This document shows, in pieces, positions 24,601 through 36,451 of a stretch of 64,000 nt of DNA. Below the pieces are notes generated by a model that worked only from the letters and a program-made list of their open reading frames with translations, ran no database searches and had not been told where the DNA came from. The position numbers were made by a program, and so were the translations under genes. The stretch's first letter is position 1; each line of letters starts with the position of its first letter. Origin of the DNA: Volvox africanus (lineage: Eukaryota > Chlorophyta > Chlorophyceae > Chlamydomonadales > Volvocaceae); contig BSDZ01000080.1 of the NCBI GenBank assembly GCA_030268105.1, forward strand, positions 5,877,501 through 5,941,500, written 5' to 3'.

Positions 24601-27600
24601 TGCTTTTTCGGATACAAATCTGGACGGCCTATTGGATGCCCGACTTCACCTTAACCCGGCCTCCCACCCTCAGCCGATTCGTTTTTAGATAGGCTAGATT
24701 GCAGACAAGGGTGTATATGTGTGGGTGTGCATACGGGTTTAAGATCACGGACAGCGGTAGAACAGCAACTTCGTGCTTTAGGAGCAGGGGCAGAAACTGA
24801 TGTATCTGGCCACAAAACAGTACGTGTCAAGGCAGTTACAGCAACCAGCAAAAAGACATGGATCCTGTTCGTTTTGATGTCAGGGCTTCCCATGTATAAC
24901 CCTTCTCGCGGGCCAGCTTAGTGGAAGCGGGCCGGCCGCTGCGTCCCGTCCGTGCTCTTTGATGCCAACCCGGTGTTATCTGTGTACGGCAGGTGCTTGG
25001 TGTTGTGCAGCAGACCACCTCCGGTGGTGGTGACGGCTCTGGTACGTCCCGCCTCAGCCGCAAGCGACCACGAAGCACGCTCGTCCTTCGGGAGCTGGGT
25101 TTCTCGCTACCGCTTGACTGCGAACCGTCATGTTGCGCGCTGCGACATGTCCTGCCGTCCAGGTCCCCTTCTCCGCAGCCGCGTCCGCACTCCACATTCC
25201 GAAGAAGCCCCTCGTCGTCGTCCATTGCTGCCGCTATTGCATCAGCTGCAGCGACTGTGCCGGCCGCCGCCATCACGGACGCGGTGGACTCAGGCGCACC
25301 CGGTATCAGTGTTGGCGCCGGCACAGCAACGGCTTTGAGTGCTGGCCTGCCGCCGCTCCCTCCTCGCCCCGGATTGGCCAACCAAGGTGGCTCGCCTGTG
25401 CTGGCCGTGGCCGCGGGCGGGCAGTGGAGTGGCCCGGCGTCGGTCTCTGTTGGCGGGGCCTCTGGCGGAGCTCCTGCCGCAGCTGCAGCAGCTGGCACGG
25501 TGCATGCCTCCTCCTGGAGATACCAGCTGCTGGTGGGTGACCACGCGCCCAGCATCCAGCTGCTCTTGCTGACGTACGGCTCATCAGGGCTGTGCTGCAC
25601 GAGGCTGGCGCGAGTGTCCACCGCTGTTCCGCCGGGGTTGGGTCCATGCGGGGGACTGACAGGGCCGCAGTCGGCATCAGTACCTGAGTCTGTACTTTTC
25701 ATTGCCCCGGCGCCGGTCCCAACGGCTGCCGCTGCGGTGCTGGGTCCCGGCGGCAGTAGCGGCGGCGGCCGAAGCAGCAGTAGTATCAGCACCGACCGAC
25801 GCGAGCTGCGGACGGTAATGCCTTCAGGGCTTCCTGGAACGCATGGTTCAGAGTCAGCAGCCATGGCGCCGGCGGCTTACAGTGTCAGCCCACCTGATGG
25901 CTCTAGCTCTTTGCTGTGCCTTGTGGGGCTCCGCAGCGGCGTCGTCACTGTATTCAGTTACGGCGTGGCTGGTTTTTCAGCGCCAGCGGCAGCTCACCAG
26001 GTCCCAAGCGACGACATGGAAGACCTTGGTTTTCCGGTGGCGCTTTCTGGAGCGACGGGGGCTAACAGTGTGGGCGGTAATGGAGATGGAACCGAGGCGA
26101 TGGGTAGCTATACCCTGGAAGCCTCCAAGGGTCCCCCTGCGCCTGAGGCAGCGACTGCAGCGGCGGAGTATGCGCGGCGTAGTAGACGTAATGGTGGGGA
26201 TGGGCGTGAGGGCGGCGGCGGGGCCGAATTACCAGGAGTGCTACGGCTGGTATGGCGATGCTCCTTGGAGCAGGTGCCGGTGCGCCTAGCCTCCTTGGCA
26301 CCTTGCCGGCCCTGGCAGGTTCTGGCGGTGGGTTCCGCGGTGCATCTCCTGGAGTTGACGGCGCCGTCTGGTAGGCTGTTGTGTTCACCGCTACTACCGT
26401 CCACTGGCAACTGGATAGGAACTGGCTCCGCTGCGACTCCGCACCAGCCTCTGCCACCCCCATCCAAGGGGCTGGAGGTTCTTCTAGCAGCACCGCTATA
26501 CCTTCCGGCGGCGGGGATTCGGGATGTAAGCGGGGCTGGAGTGACTGCAGCAATCGCGGGCGAGTCACGGAAGCAGCGACCAGTAGCGCCATCACCGGCT
26601 GGTAGCCTGCCCCTGGAATTGGCGCTTGTGGTGCTGAATGACGGCTCCTGGCGACTACTATCACTTCAGCGGTTGAGCCGCCTGGGTCGTCAGCCACCTA
26701 GCGCAATGCCACTGGGTCCTGATAGCGGTGGTACCATGAGCGGAATGGCAGGTGCTTGCCCAGCCACTCTGCCCATCCCCGGCACAGTGCCAATTGGGAG
26801 ACCGCGACTGCTGATCCACGTACCACAGCTGTTCCCCCATAGGCCATCCCCTGGGCACGCCTACCGACCCTCCATTCAGGCGACAGCTCCCTTGGCGCCA
26901 TGTTTGGATGGCAGCACCGGGGCGTTTGGTTCAGAGGCAGGTGCTGTCAAGGGCGGCAACCGCGCCACCGCCTCCCATGTCACTAGTCCCGGTGGTGAGG
27001 GCTACCTAGTGCTGCTTGCAGATGATGCTCAGGGTTCCCGGGTGCAGCAGGGTGGCTCACGCTACGTTCACGTATTGGAGGCCGCCAGCGGCCGCCAGGT
27101 AACCAGCTTCGATGTTGACGCCGCTGCAAGCGGGTTCCTGGCTGCGTGCGCCTGCATGTGGCAGGTGCGGCGGGAGGCCGACGATGGTGGAGGTGAGGCC
27201 GTATTGTTGGGCTGTAGGGCTGTGTTGCCACCTGGTCCACGGTGGCAGCAGCCTTGGTGGGGCCAGGCCGGGATCAGAGAAGATCAATCAGTGCTGGACG
27301 TGGCTGAAGTGGCAATAGCAGCGCCGCCGCCAGCTGCTGCGGGCGTAGAGCTACACAACGGGCATGTGGGCCCTGGGGCAGCAGCGGCAGCACCCATGGA
27401 TGAAGACTTGGAACGAGGTCTTGAGATGGTGAGGGAGATGGTGGGCGAGGTGGATGCTGTTGTGGACCAAGAGCGGCAGCGCGCACCACCGCGGTGGTGG
27501 TGGCAGCACGGCCTTGGGGACGGTGCCGAGGCGGCGGAGCAAAATGACGCCCGAGGTCCTCGCGCAATAGACGATCAGCTTGAAGCTGGTGCGGAAGGTG

Positions 27601-30196
27601 ACGGCGACGCGGAAGGTCCAATGGATGGTGACGTCGCGGTGGTTGCGCGGCGCTTATGGCATCTGGTGGAAGCAGAGATGATCGGCCAAGCGCTCCCGAA
27701 CACACGGATGGGCAGTAGCTGCGGTGCAGCCGCTACAGGACGACGGTGTAGGCCACCAACGGGTGTCCCCCACATGCTGCTGGTGATTGGATGCACTGGC
27801 CAGGGTGGCGGGGAAGTAATGGTGTTGCACATGGTCCCCGCGCTGCTGCAATTAGTTGCACAACAGCATGGTAGCGGGGCAGGTGATGGGGTTTCGAGCA
27901 CTGCCGCAGCAGTAGTGCGTAGTCCTAACGCCAATACGCCAATGGAGGACTGGTTCCCGTGGCCTTTGGCAAGAAGTCGGACTGCTCTGCAGCGGTGGCT
28001 GGGTTGGAGTGGCTGGGCTTATCCCGGAGGGGAGGTGACGACAGTGGCGGTGGAACCCGCTTCCCTCCCACCAGCAGCGGACAACGGTGATGGCCCGGAT
28101 GCGCTGATGGGCTCACCGACCACCCCCTCAGCGCCAACTACTGCAGCCGAAAGCAGGCTGCCGACCACGCGTGTCGTACACCTGCAGGTCGTACATCGAC
28201 TGCTGCTCGCGAATCCTGTGACAGCCATATGTCCCTACAATGAGGAGACGCTTGTGGTGGCAGCGGGTCGCCGAATGCTGATCTACACAATGCGTGACGG
28301 CCGGTTGCATCGCACGGGTTGGGTGGCGACACGGAATCCCATCACAGTCATGTCAGCCTGTTCGGCACGGTCATTACTGGCATGTACGGATGGCGTGACC
28401 GGCGTCATGCTCTACACGGCTGTATATTTGCGGGAGGATTCAGTGTCAGGTGCACTGGCTGGCCCACCTGTCGGGCTGCGGCTTATCGCGGCAGATGCAA
28501 TTTACAGGCCCATCACCAGCTTGTTGCTAATGCCATCTCAATCACTGCCGTCTCGGCAACTGCCGCAATCGCTGCCATTGGATCAATCAGGACCATCAGC
28601 TATCAGGACGGGGGGCGGGGCTGGCCATGCCTCACCGCCAGGCGAAGCCATGGATGCCGGGCCCGCCGTGAATGAGCGCAATGGAGCTAGGGAGGCGTCG
28701 GGGCAGGCGATACCTGCAGAGGAAGCAACTGGGATGAATGGGGGGGAGTCATCGGCCATCATTGCTGCTACGGATTCGTTGGGTCGGCTGCTGCTACTTA
28801 CGCCCGGGCCGGCCACGTTGCTGTCCTGCCGGAATCTTATTACACTGGCGGCCGTGCCATGCCCGGACGCTGGGCTGCGGCTGCGGGCGCACCTGCCAAA
28901 TCCGGTGACGAGATATAACATGGGTAAGGGCTTATCGAGCAGATGTGCCATACGGCGGGAACGCCGTTCCGAATAGGTTTTGCTGCTCACGCCCACTGCG
29001 TTAGGTAGGGTGACATGGCTACGCGTGCATGTGTTATACCAGCGAGACGCATCTCATTCGTCAAAAGGATCAGCATGGCGGTTGGCGCAAGCGACATCAG
29101 ATGCACACAACGCGAGCAGCAGCAAGCTTGCGACGAGGCTCCTGCTGGCCCCTTCCATTCCCCCTCTTCCCATTGGCCCGGACCCGGGGTATATGCTCCG
29201 CAGCTCGCCCACTTCAGCCCAAGGTCCCGGGGCTACTACTGGCCGGCCTCTCAGGTGCGGTGCACCAGGTGCGGCCTTGCCCGGACGCTGCTGTGCCGCT
29301 GCTATCCTTATTGGAGCGAGCGCTCGCAAGTCATTGGGCAGCAAGATTGCCAACAGGCGGGCGACACAGGTCGGCTCAGGAAGCAGAGGTGGATGCGTTG
29401 GACGAAGCAGGGCGCTGGTGGTGGTGGTGGTGAGTACGTTACTGAGTTACGGGGCCACTGAATCTGGGCTGCCGCTGGGATGTTGGTTTCATCCCTCTTT
29501 GACCAAAGCTTGTGTCCTCCTACGTACAGCTTCGGTCGAATGCAGTCCATATCCTTATTTCGAATGTATGGTCTAAAGTTGCTGCCCTTCCATATTTGCA
29601 TGGCCGCATCCACCATTTTGGTAATCCGGCTCTTACATCTGGTGGTGTGCACAGTGCCCGTCCTGTGCGTGCTCCCAGCTAGCCGTTAATGACCCCTCCC
29701 CTTAACTCCGCTTCCCCTCGGCCGTGGCCTGCTCAGTCACCAAGGCCACCCTGGTGTCCTTGACGGCGACCTGCTGGAGCAGCTGTTAGACCTGCCCAGG
29801 CCCGCCAAGCTGCAAGTGCTCAGGAGGGTGCCAGCAGAGGCTCTGCGCGCCGCACTGGCTGCGGCAAGTTCGGGAAGAGACACCGAATATTACGAGGCTG
29901 TTGCGGCAGCCGACACGAAGTTACAGGCCCTGGCACAGACTCAAGAGCAGGGACAGGGACAGGAGCCTTCCAATGATACAGTTATGCAGGTAGACGGGTG
30001 CGCAGCTGGGCCGCCGCAGGCGGTTGCCCACGAGGAAGAGGCTTTTGGGGACCGACCGAGAGAGGCGTTTTCACGGAACCAGCCACAGCAGCTGCACGGG
30101 GGCACGAGTGCTGACGCAGGAAGCAGCACAGGTGCTTACGATGATGATGACCTGGACTCTGTGCTGCAGGTGCTGCAAGATGTCCTGACTCTTTAG
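15625..30196 (+). CDS. Giant DDB1/CPSF-A/SF3b130-family beta-propeller protein
   Basis: Related to the plant 'CPSF A subunit' proteins that are paralogues of DDB1, CPSF160 and SF3b130; these act as propeller scaffolds in ubiquitin ligase or RNA-processing complexes. Exons: 15625-15870, 16165-16250, 16784-16821, 17041-17767, 18194-18546, 18900-20299, 20466-21854, 22403-22541, 22746-23110, 23470-24441, 24993-28923, 29043-29080, 29218-29429, 29737-30196. All phases agree; total 3,451 residues, 2-3 times the family norm. Landmarks: MMS1_N-type start TWLSKTLVPSGVVDHV, RFILVQEVQLVGPG, SGQHGVAMAAFQNRILYLP, SLIVLSFVGGSRAL, VAAGLVAEGVFVQVTPSG, DSLGRLLLLTPG, and the C-terminal VLDGDLLEQLLDLPRPAKL. The excess length is Ala/Gly/Ser/Pro-rich inserts, mainly in exons 6, 7, 10 and 11. 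Weak points: the donor at 24442 (GTCAGT) and the small exon 29043-29080. Which family branch it belongs to, and its complex, cannot be told from sequence alone. Confidence 0.8.
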
Positions 30197-31707
30197 GCAG
30201 GGAGGTAGGGAACAGGTTTACAGACCTTTTACGTGGCTTAGGGTGGTTCTTGTTACGAAGCTTAGACAACTCTTAGGGCGAAGCCTTGTTGTGATAAGCG
30301 TGATGCCTCTGCATATATCCCCAAACCGGGGATGCTGTGCCGCATAGAAGGCAAGAGGACGAGATTCCAGCGGCGACACACCAGGCCGCCAGCTTCAGTC
30401 ACGCGGAGGTGCAAGGCGTATGACGTATACGCGAACATGACACGGGACTCAACACTGGCCAGGAAAGGTCAACCCGAACGGAACTGATCACCAATTTCCT
30501 AGCATAGTAAATGAGGCAAGGCCAAGCCGACTTATTAAGGTGCAGATGTTTTGACAGAGGTCTGCCAGCGACCGAAAAGGTCATAAATACGTTACCACTT
30601 CAAATGCCGCCAGGGCAGTAAGGACCACCACCTCCCACACGAAGGGGGTGAGTGAAACCCGGCGGGACAATGGCCAGTCACATGTGGTTGTCGATTGGCT
30701 CTGCGTAACAAACCCTGCCCCCAAAGAAGCACTTCCCGGAGTAATAGGTCGTACTGTCAACAGTTGCTGAAGCTCTCGAGTTGGTCGTAAGAGCGCACGT
30801 CCAGTACCGGCTTGGCCTTGTATAAAGTTTATATTCTGGAATTCAGAAGGCCCGTTCCTAAAGCGCTTAGCTATGATTTTGGCTAAGTTAAGTGGTCACC
30901 TTGGAATCACTTAACTTAGCCAGTGCAGCTAAGTTTCACCTAAGTGGCCAAGCAGGTGCTTGGAGGTTAGCTGCCTAGCTGATACTTAGCTAACTTCCTA
31001 GCCCATTTCTACGCCACTTATCTTCAGCACTTACGTTATCCAGGAGTGGAGCCAGTGGCGTGCGAGGGCCTTTCACAAACTTTCGAGAGCAATTTATAAA
31101 ACGGCTCGCTTTCTATATCTTATACACTTTAAAAAAGCTCAGTCGTTCAGACTTTACGCACATGCCGACAATGAGTGGAGTTTCATATAGGATATTGCAG
31201 GCTATATCCTTGGACATCATTGCCGACTTAGGGAAATAGTCCAGTTATCAGTACCACAGTAACATTTTTAAGCAGAGGTAATGTCAAAATGAAGACGGTA
31301 AATATCATGTTAGCATGCGAAGCTGTTTTAGGTGTACGCAAGGAAAAGCTTACCATAACATCTCTGCAAATGGTACATAGCATATCAGGGAATAGTTTGA
31401 ATTTGAAATGCCTCTGAAAGGGGATGGTCCAGCCTAACGGTTGTGAAGTTGTGTTGAAGCGCAATCGTCAAGGATGAAACGATTTTCACAAACTTGAACT
31501 TTCATTTAGGCTTTCTGAATCCTACAACCAAGATCAAGCGCAAGGAATACCGTATGAATACAACAGCAGTTACCAGAAGTGACGAAGTAGAAAAGGTTAC
31601 TTTGCCTCATAATCAGGAAGGATGGGATACGCTCAGGGGGGCCCCGCCTTGTGGGATTGCCCATGTCCGTCGGTCTCTCTGTCTCTCTGTCTCTCTGTAA
31701 GAAAGAT
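30197..31707. other. Intergenic: 3' flank of the giant gene
   Basis: Holds the 3' UTR of the CPSF-A-family gene and then increasingly AT-rich DNA with no coding homology. Rich in TTAGCTAAG/CTTAACTTAG words around 30,865-31,000, including a perfect 14-bp inverted repeat listed separately. Confidence 0.5.
30881..30921. repeat. Perfect 14-bp inverted repeat (hairpin)
   Basis: GGCTAAGTTAAGTG at 30881-30894 and its exact complement CACTTAACTTAGCC at 30908-30921, separated by 13 bases. Related TTAGC/CTAAG words continue to about 31,000. It may be the end of a decayed MITE-like element; no target duplication was identified. Confidence 0.6.
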
Positions 31708-31927
31708 GTGACGGACCAAAAACCTCATGGACTGCCAACGGATCCTCATGGAAACAGGCAAGAATGTCGCGGTGAAGAGCATCATCATTCGGAACGACGA
31801 TCTGTGTTGCCGAACCCTCTTCCCATAGCCAAAGCCCGTTTTGTTTGCATAAATGCTCTACGTTGCCCGGCATAGAGAACCAGGGATCAGTAACGTAGGC
31901 TACCTTAAATTGTTCCGCGAGGTCCAT
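31708..31927 (-). pseudogene. Ty3/gypsy integrase-region relic
   Basis: About 73 residues (DLAEQFKVAYVTDPWF, then KQNGLWLWEEGSATQIVVP, ending FHEDPLA) align with residues 832-895 of the pol protein of the intact Ty3/gypsy element at 51,039-58,509, between RNase H and the integrase zinc-binding motif. Identity is clearly lower than between recent copies, and the match stops abruptly just before the integrase HHCC motif. A short, old fragment of the same lineage. Confidence 0.8.
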
Positions 31928-34900
31928 GTTGTATTACGGTTCGATTATCGCCAATGCGTTGGTCGATGCGACTTTACAGGGCGAACGTAATATATGCACT
32001 CTAGTAGTAAACATATTTGCATATATATTTCGTTAGTTTGGTATCATGCATTGCGATTTGTCGCCTTGCAAAGCCAGCTGCATTACTGATGCGCCCGCCA
32101 AGCGAACGTTCGACTTGGTCGGAGAAGCATGGGCACAAGGGTTGTCAAGTATTGAGATGGGTTGTCAAGTAATAATATTTGCTATATTATTACTTTATTG
32201 CTGGCATGGGTAGTGTGTGAGTGTCAGAAGTGCCTAAGTCAGAGTTTTTGATTGGCAACTAAATATCGATATTCGGTCCTTTGCATGTTGTGAATGCCAT
32301 GATGGCTTGATTATTGATATACTAGTATATCGGAGATACGCGTTAGGGTTAATCACACTTAGGATTGGCGATCTAGTCTGAGTTGTACCGTGTACTGATA
32401 TCGCGAGTATAATAGATGCGAGGGCAGCCGAGTAGAGCAGACTTGAATACTGCTATTGCAATCCATAAGTGTTCATCCGAACTATTGCTATCTTTCTAGC
32501 TGCTCTATTGTTACGACCTGAGCTAAGCCTGAGCTCCACCGTTCGTGCAATGCCATATCCAGCTTTACAGTTGTTAGCCTGCCTTTGATGTCCATCCGTT
32601 CCCACCTCATGTATCTCATCACTTCAATTGTATCTTAATAACGTTCACAGATCCACATCTTTATCAATCAATTGCAACTCCGTGCTTTGACTGTCTCCAT
32701 TTGAATGGCCTGTTTACATGGCCTGTCACATCTATCCTCATCTCTTGACGACACCAGGGACTTCAAGTCTCAGGCCCAAAGAGAGTCACAATACCCATCG
32801 TCTACTTGTTCCAATCCTCATTATAAGATGGTGTTCTTGTCCCGTACATTTCCATCATATCACCCTCTTGGGACAAGCATCATTATCCTGTATCCTCATA
32901 ATAGTGACTTCAGTGCCTGGCCTAGCCTAAATCGTGTACGTCAACATCTCCTATGTACTACTGCTAAAGGAAAAACTTTAGATCCTTGAGTTCATATTCC
33001 ATACCCCGAAATTCCCTGCATCATCGTGCAAAAGTTCAATGGATACCAAGCTATCTGGTTTCTACCAAGCTATATGGTGATGGGTTTTAACCCAAAGCAC
33101 GCAAAGAATAGTGATAGTTTCTTCGTCGGGATAGAATCTGCTGCACTGCCGCGGCCTGCATTAGCACAACACTCCACGTTGCTCTAGTGAATAACAGGAA
33201 CCGCCGTACTACCGCATCATTCCAGGGACTTATGCCTGCCCCAAACCAAAAACATAACTGACATGCCGTACTGCCACGTCCAATTCGCCATACTGCCACA
33301 CTCTTCAGGGGACCTTTGCCTGCCCCAAAATCAGAACATTCATCAGGCGACCTCTCATAGGTCCCTCTTCCAGTCAGGCTTCATCCTGCTGGGAACTCAT
33401 TATGCACACACCCCCATACGGTGTGGCATCGGGAACATATACATCATTCATGGCAGCCCAGCTCAGGGCCTCTTACATCACAGTATTCAGCTGCATCGTC
33501 TGCTCATTCCACGAGCACTTAAACCACACACTTCTGACCTCTTCGGATCCAAACAAACGTTCACCAGCATCCGGCCACACATATCCAAGTAACTAGAAGA
33601 TCAAGCAATAGATCCACCTCGTGGGCAATCGAGGGAATTCGCCACGTTCCCCAAATGTGACACAAGATCTACCAAAGCCTGTACCGTAGAAGCACATGAC
33701 TACCTATACATATCATTTCATATCGTCACCATCCTGACTATTCTTCATTCTGTCTCCAGGTAGGGCTCTTCAACCTAATTTGCCTGTTCTCATGTGCCGT
33801 ACTTCATCAAAACGAATACGTACGTCCCTGCCACTCCGATTAAGAAATCCGAGCCACTCAACATCCTCCTTGTCCTAATCATCCTGATCCTTATCCTCAT
33901 CCTGATCATCGTTCTCATCATCATAAGAACTAATTAAACTCCAATTCCACGAAGACATAATTATCCAGATGGTCCATCCGACGTCCTGCTACACTATTCC
34001 CCTGTCCTTAATTGCAGCATGTTTTCAATGACGTACAATCTCCTGTAACGCCGTATCTAAACCCCACGGCCCTGTTATTCCTGATGTGTGTCCTATTAAA
34101 TCCGTCGTATGCTACGTCTTTGGTATTGCCGCAGCACATGGCCAAATTTTCCACACTTCGATATCTACATCTATGTCAAGGACAGCAAAGGACTCGACCC
34201 CACCATGGGCTGTGTTGTCCGACGCCCCAAACGCCTCCCTCCCTATCCGGCACTCCAAGTGTCTCCTTGTCCGGCACCCCAAGCACATCCTTTTTCAGTG
34301 CTCCAAGCACCTCCCTATCCGGCGCTCCAAGACTAACAACTGATTCACTATTATTGTATCAAAAACTACCTTCTCGATGATTCCCTTCACCACGATATTT
34401 TTGTCCGGCGTTATGTGGGCTTCTGAAGCCACAAGCATTCCATCAAATCAGATTCCGACAGTCTACATTGGTGTTCAAAATTTTAAAACAACCATCCTAA
34501 CTAGTTCGCAACATATGCCATCTCGGCGACCTATAATCATTAATCCGTCGTAACGACAAAAGTGACTAGCCATGAAAGGGCACCACGGTCTCCTCTTCTC
34601 AAAGTACACAGCTGTCCTACTGCTGCTACAATCACGCATTACTCCGAATTGCACGAAATGACGTCGCTGTCATCATGATCACCAATTTTCGCATCTCAAG
34701 CATTCCCTGTAAAGCGTGCTTGCTATCATGACGGACGGCTAGCATGTACATGCCACTCACAGGTGAAGTAGATGGCTCCAGACTGCAAACTGCCACAAAT
34801 TGCCGTGATGTGCCTTAGTGAAACAAATTGATCAAGCACCAATTGAAACATTTCCTATATTGCTTTCGAAACAGCTGAAGCCTGATCGTCTTGACCAACA

Positions 34901-34972
34901 AATGTGCAAATCGTTATGCCATAGGTTGTCCAGCATATGGAAACCTAATTCGAAAGGCCTTTAACATGAAAA
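31928..34972. other. Gene-poor AT-richer region, probably decayed transposon DNA
   Basis: No gene could be supported on either strand; all open frames are short and lack homology. The minus strand near 33,870-33,940 would encode an Asp/Glu-rich run like the acidic linkers of the copia elements in this window, but nothing adjoining confirms it. A 24-bp tandem repeat lies at 34,236-34,331. Confidence 0.4.
34236..34331. repeat. 24-bp imperfect tandem repeat, four copies
   Basis: Four consecutive 24-base units, each ending CTCCAAG or CCCCAAG (units start at 34236, 34260, 34284 and 34308). Units 1 and 4 share CCCTATCCGGC. In the plus frame they would read as an 8-residue repeat (LPIRHSK-like), but the frame is short and probably not translated. 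Confidence 0.7.
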
Positions 34973-35191
34973 TCACGTAAATTGATCTGTGTGACCTATC
35001 GTGCATATCGCTCTTGAGACGTTCCTCGAGCCTTTCTAGCACATGCTGTTACACATCAGCCAAAGATAGGTGTCTCTGTCGGACACAAATATGGTAGTCT
35101 TGCAGTACAGATTGTACCACAAAGATACCGAAGCTCAGCATAGCATAGAGGTCTGACCGAAAAGGTTTGTTCTAACACACTAATTACAACA
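34973..35191 (-). repeat. 3' LTR of the minus copia copy (219 bp)
   Basis: Same length as, and nearly identical in reverse complement to, the LTR at 39238-39456: starts TGTTGTAATTAGTG and ends CAATTTACGTGA. One visible difference is GCATGTGCTAGAAAG against GTATGTGCTAGTAAG in the other copy. Confidence 0.9.
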
Positions 35192-35279
35192 CTCCCACGC
35201 GGTCTGACCTCAGTCGCTCCAGAACTAAACTGGAACCAAAACGCCAAATCAAACAATCCAGGGTCGTCGCTGTATCGAA

Positions 35280-36431
35280 TCAGCAGACACCCATTGCGTG
35301 CACGAACTTTGAGAAATCCGGGAAAGCTAGCGGCTTAGTGAGAACATCCGCCACCATGTCCTGCGATTTGCAGTACAGAAACTTGATCTCTCCACGTGCC
35401 GCATGCTCACGAATAAAGTGGTAAAGCACATCAATGTGCTTCGACCTAGGAGTAGTTATCAAATTACTACTCATCTTAAGTGCCGCCTGGTTGTCACACT
35501 GGATCGGCACACACGGAACGCGCAGCTTCAAATCTCGCGCTAGGTGGCGAAACCAAAGCGCCTCCTTAGTCGCCGCTCCACTTGCCATGTATTCAGCCTC
35601 AGCGGTAGATGTGGCGACTGTAGCCTGTAAGCGGCGCGCCCAGCTTACTGCTCCACCCGTTAATAGAAACACGTATCCCGTCGTAGATCGCCTGGTGTCT
35701 ACACAACCAGCGTAGTCAGAGTCGCAGTAGCCATGCAGTGTTCCAACGCTCGATTTTGCTGAGTAGGATATGCCTACGTTCTTGGTACCAATCAGATACC
35801 TCGAAACACCTTTAGCCGCCTGCCAATGCTCAACAGTAGGCTTCGACATATAGCGGGACAGTGCTCCCACGGAGTATGAAATATCTGGCCTAGTGCCCAC
35901 GGACAGATATAGTCGACTACCAACCAATTCACCATACGGAAACTGCTGTATATCTAGCCGCTCTCCATCCGAACGGAGTGCCTTCGATAACGGCACTTTG
36001 CGGGGATTTGCCTCCTTCAGTCCGTACTTCGCAACTAACTCCGTTATGAAACACTTCTGTGAGAGCTTTAAGGTGCACTCCTTACGGTTCCACTCAATTT
36101 CGTAACCAAGAAACACACGTGCCTCCCCTAGGTCCCTAATATCAAAGGCAGACATCAGCCTATTCTTTACTGCGCTCACTGTGGTCATTGATTTAGCCGC
36201 GACCAGAAGATCATCAACATAAACCAGCACGTAGACGCGCTCCCCTTGTACATCCTTAAAAAACAGGCCCGGATCAGCCTGCGAAACCTGGAAGCCCATT
36301 TGCTCCAGTTCTTCACGAAGTCGTGCATACCAAGCACGAGGGGCCTGTTTCAGCCCATATAACGACTTCTGCAACCGACAGACCTTCTGTTGATTTCCTT
36401 CACCATATCCCGGGGGCTGAAGTACATACAC
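35280..36431 (-). pseudogene. copia pol 3' part: reverse transcriptase C-half and RNase H
   Basis: 383 codons open from MYVLQPPGYGEGN to the natural stop near the LTR. Contains the reverse-transcriptase signatures LYGLKQAPRAWY and VLVYVDDLLVAA (YVDD catalytic pair), then the copia RNase H block with WARRLQATVATSTAEAEYMA and RSKHIDVLYHFIREH. It should be continuous with the upstream frame but is separated from it by a frameshift near 36,450-36,465. RNase H and the YVDD box look intact. Confidence 0.9.
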
Positions 36432-36451
36432 CTCCTCCTCCAGGATTCCGT

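Noticed and set aside
24836..25864. Long minus-strand open frame (342 codons)
   Set aside because: Lies antisense to a well-supported exon of the CPSF-A-family gene; GC-rich codon bias leaves antisense frames open. No homology.
32345..32360. Telomere-like TTAGGGTTA
   Set aside because: A single occurrence, not tandem, and not the TTTTAGGG type expected for volvocine algae.
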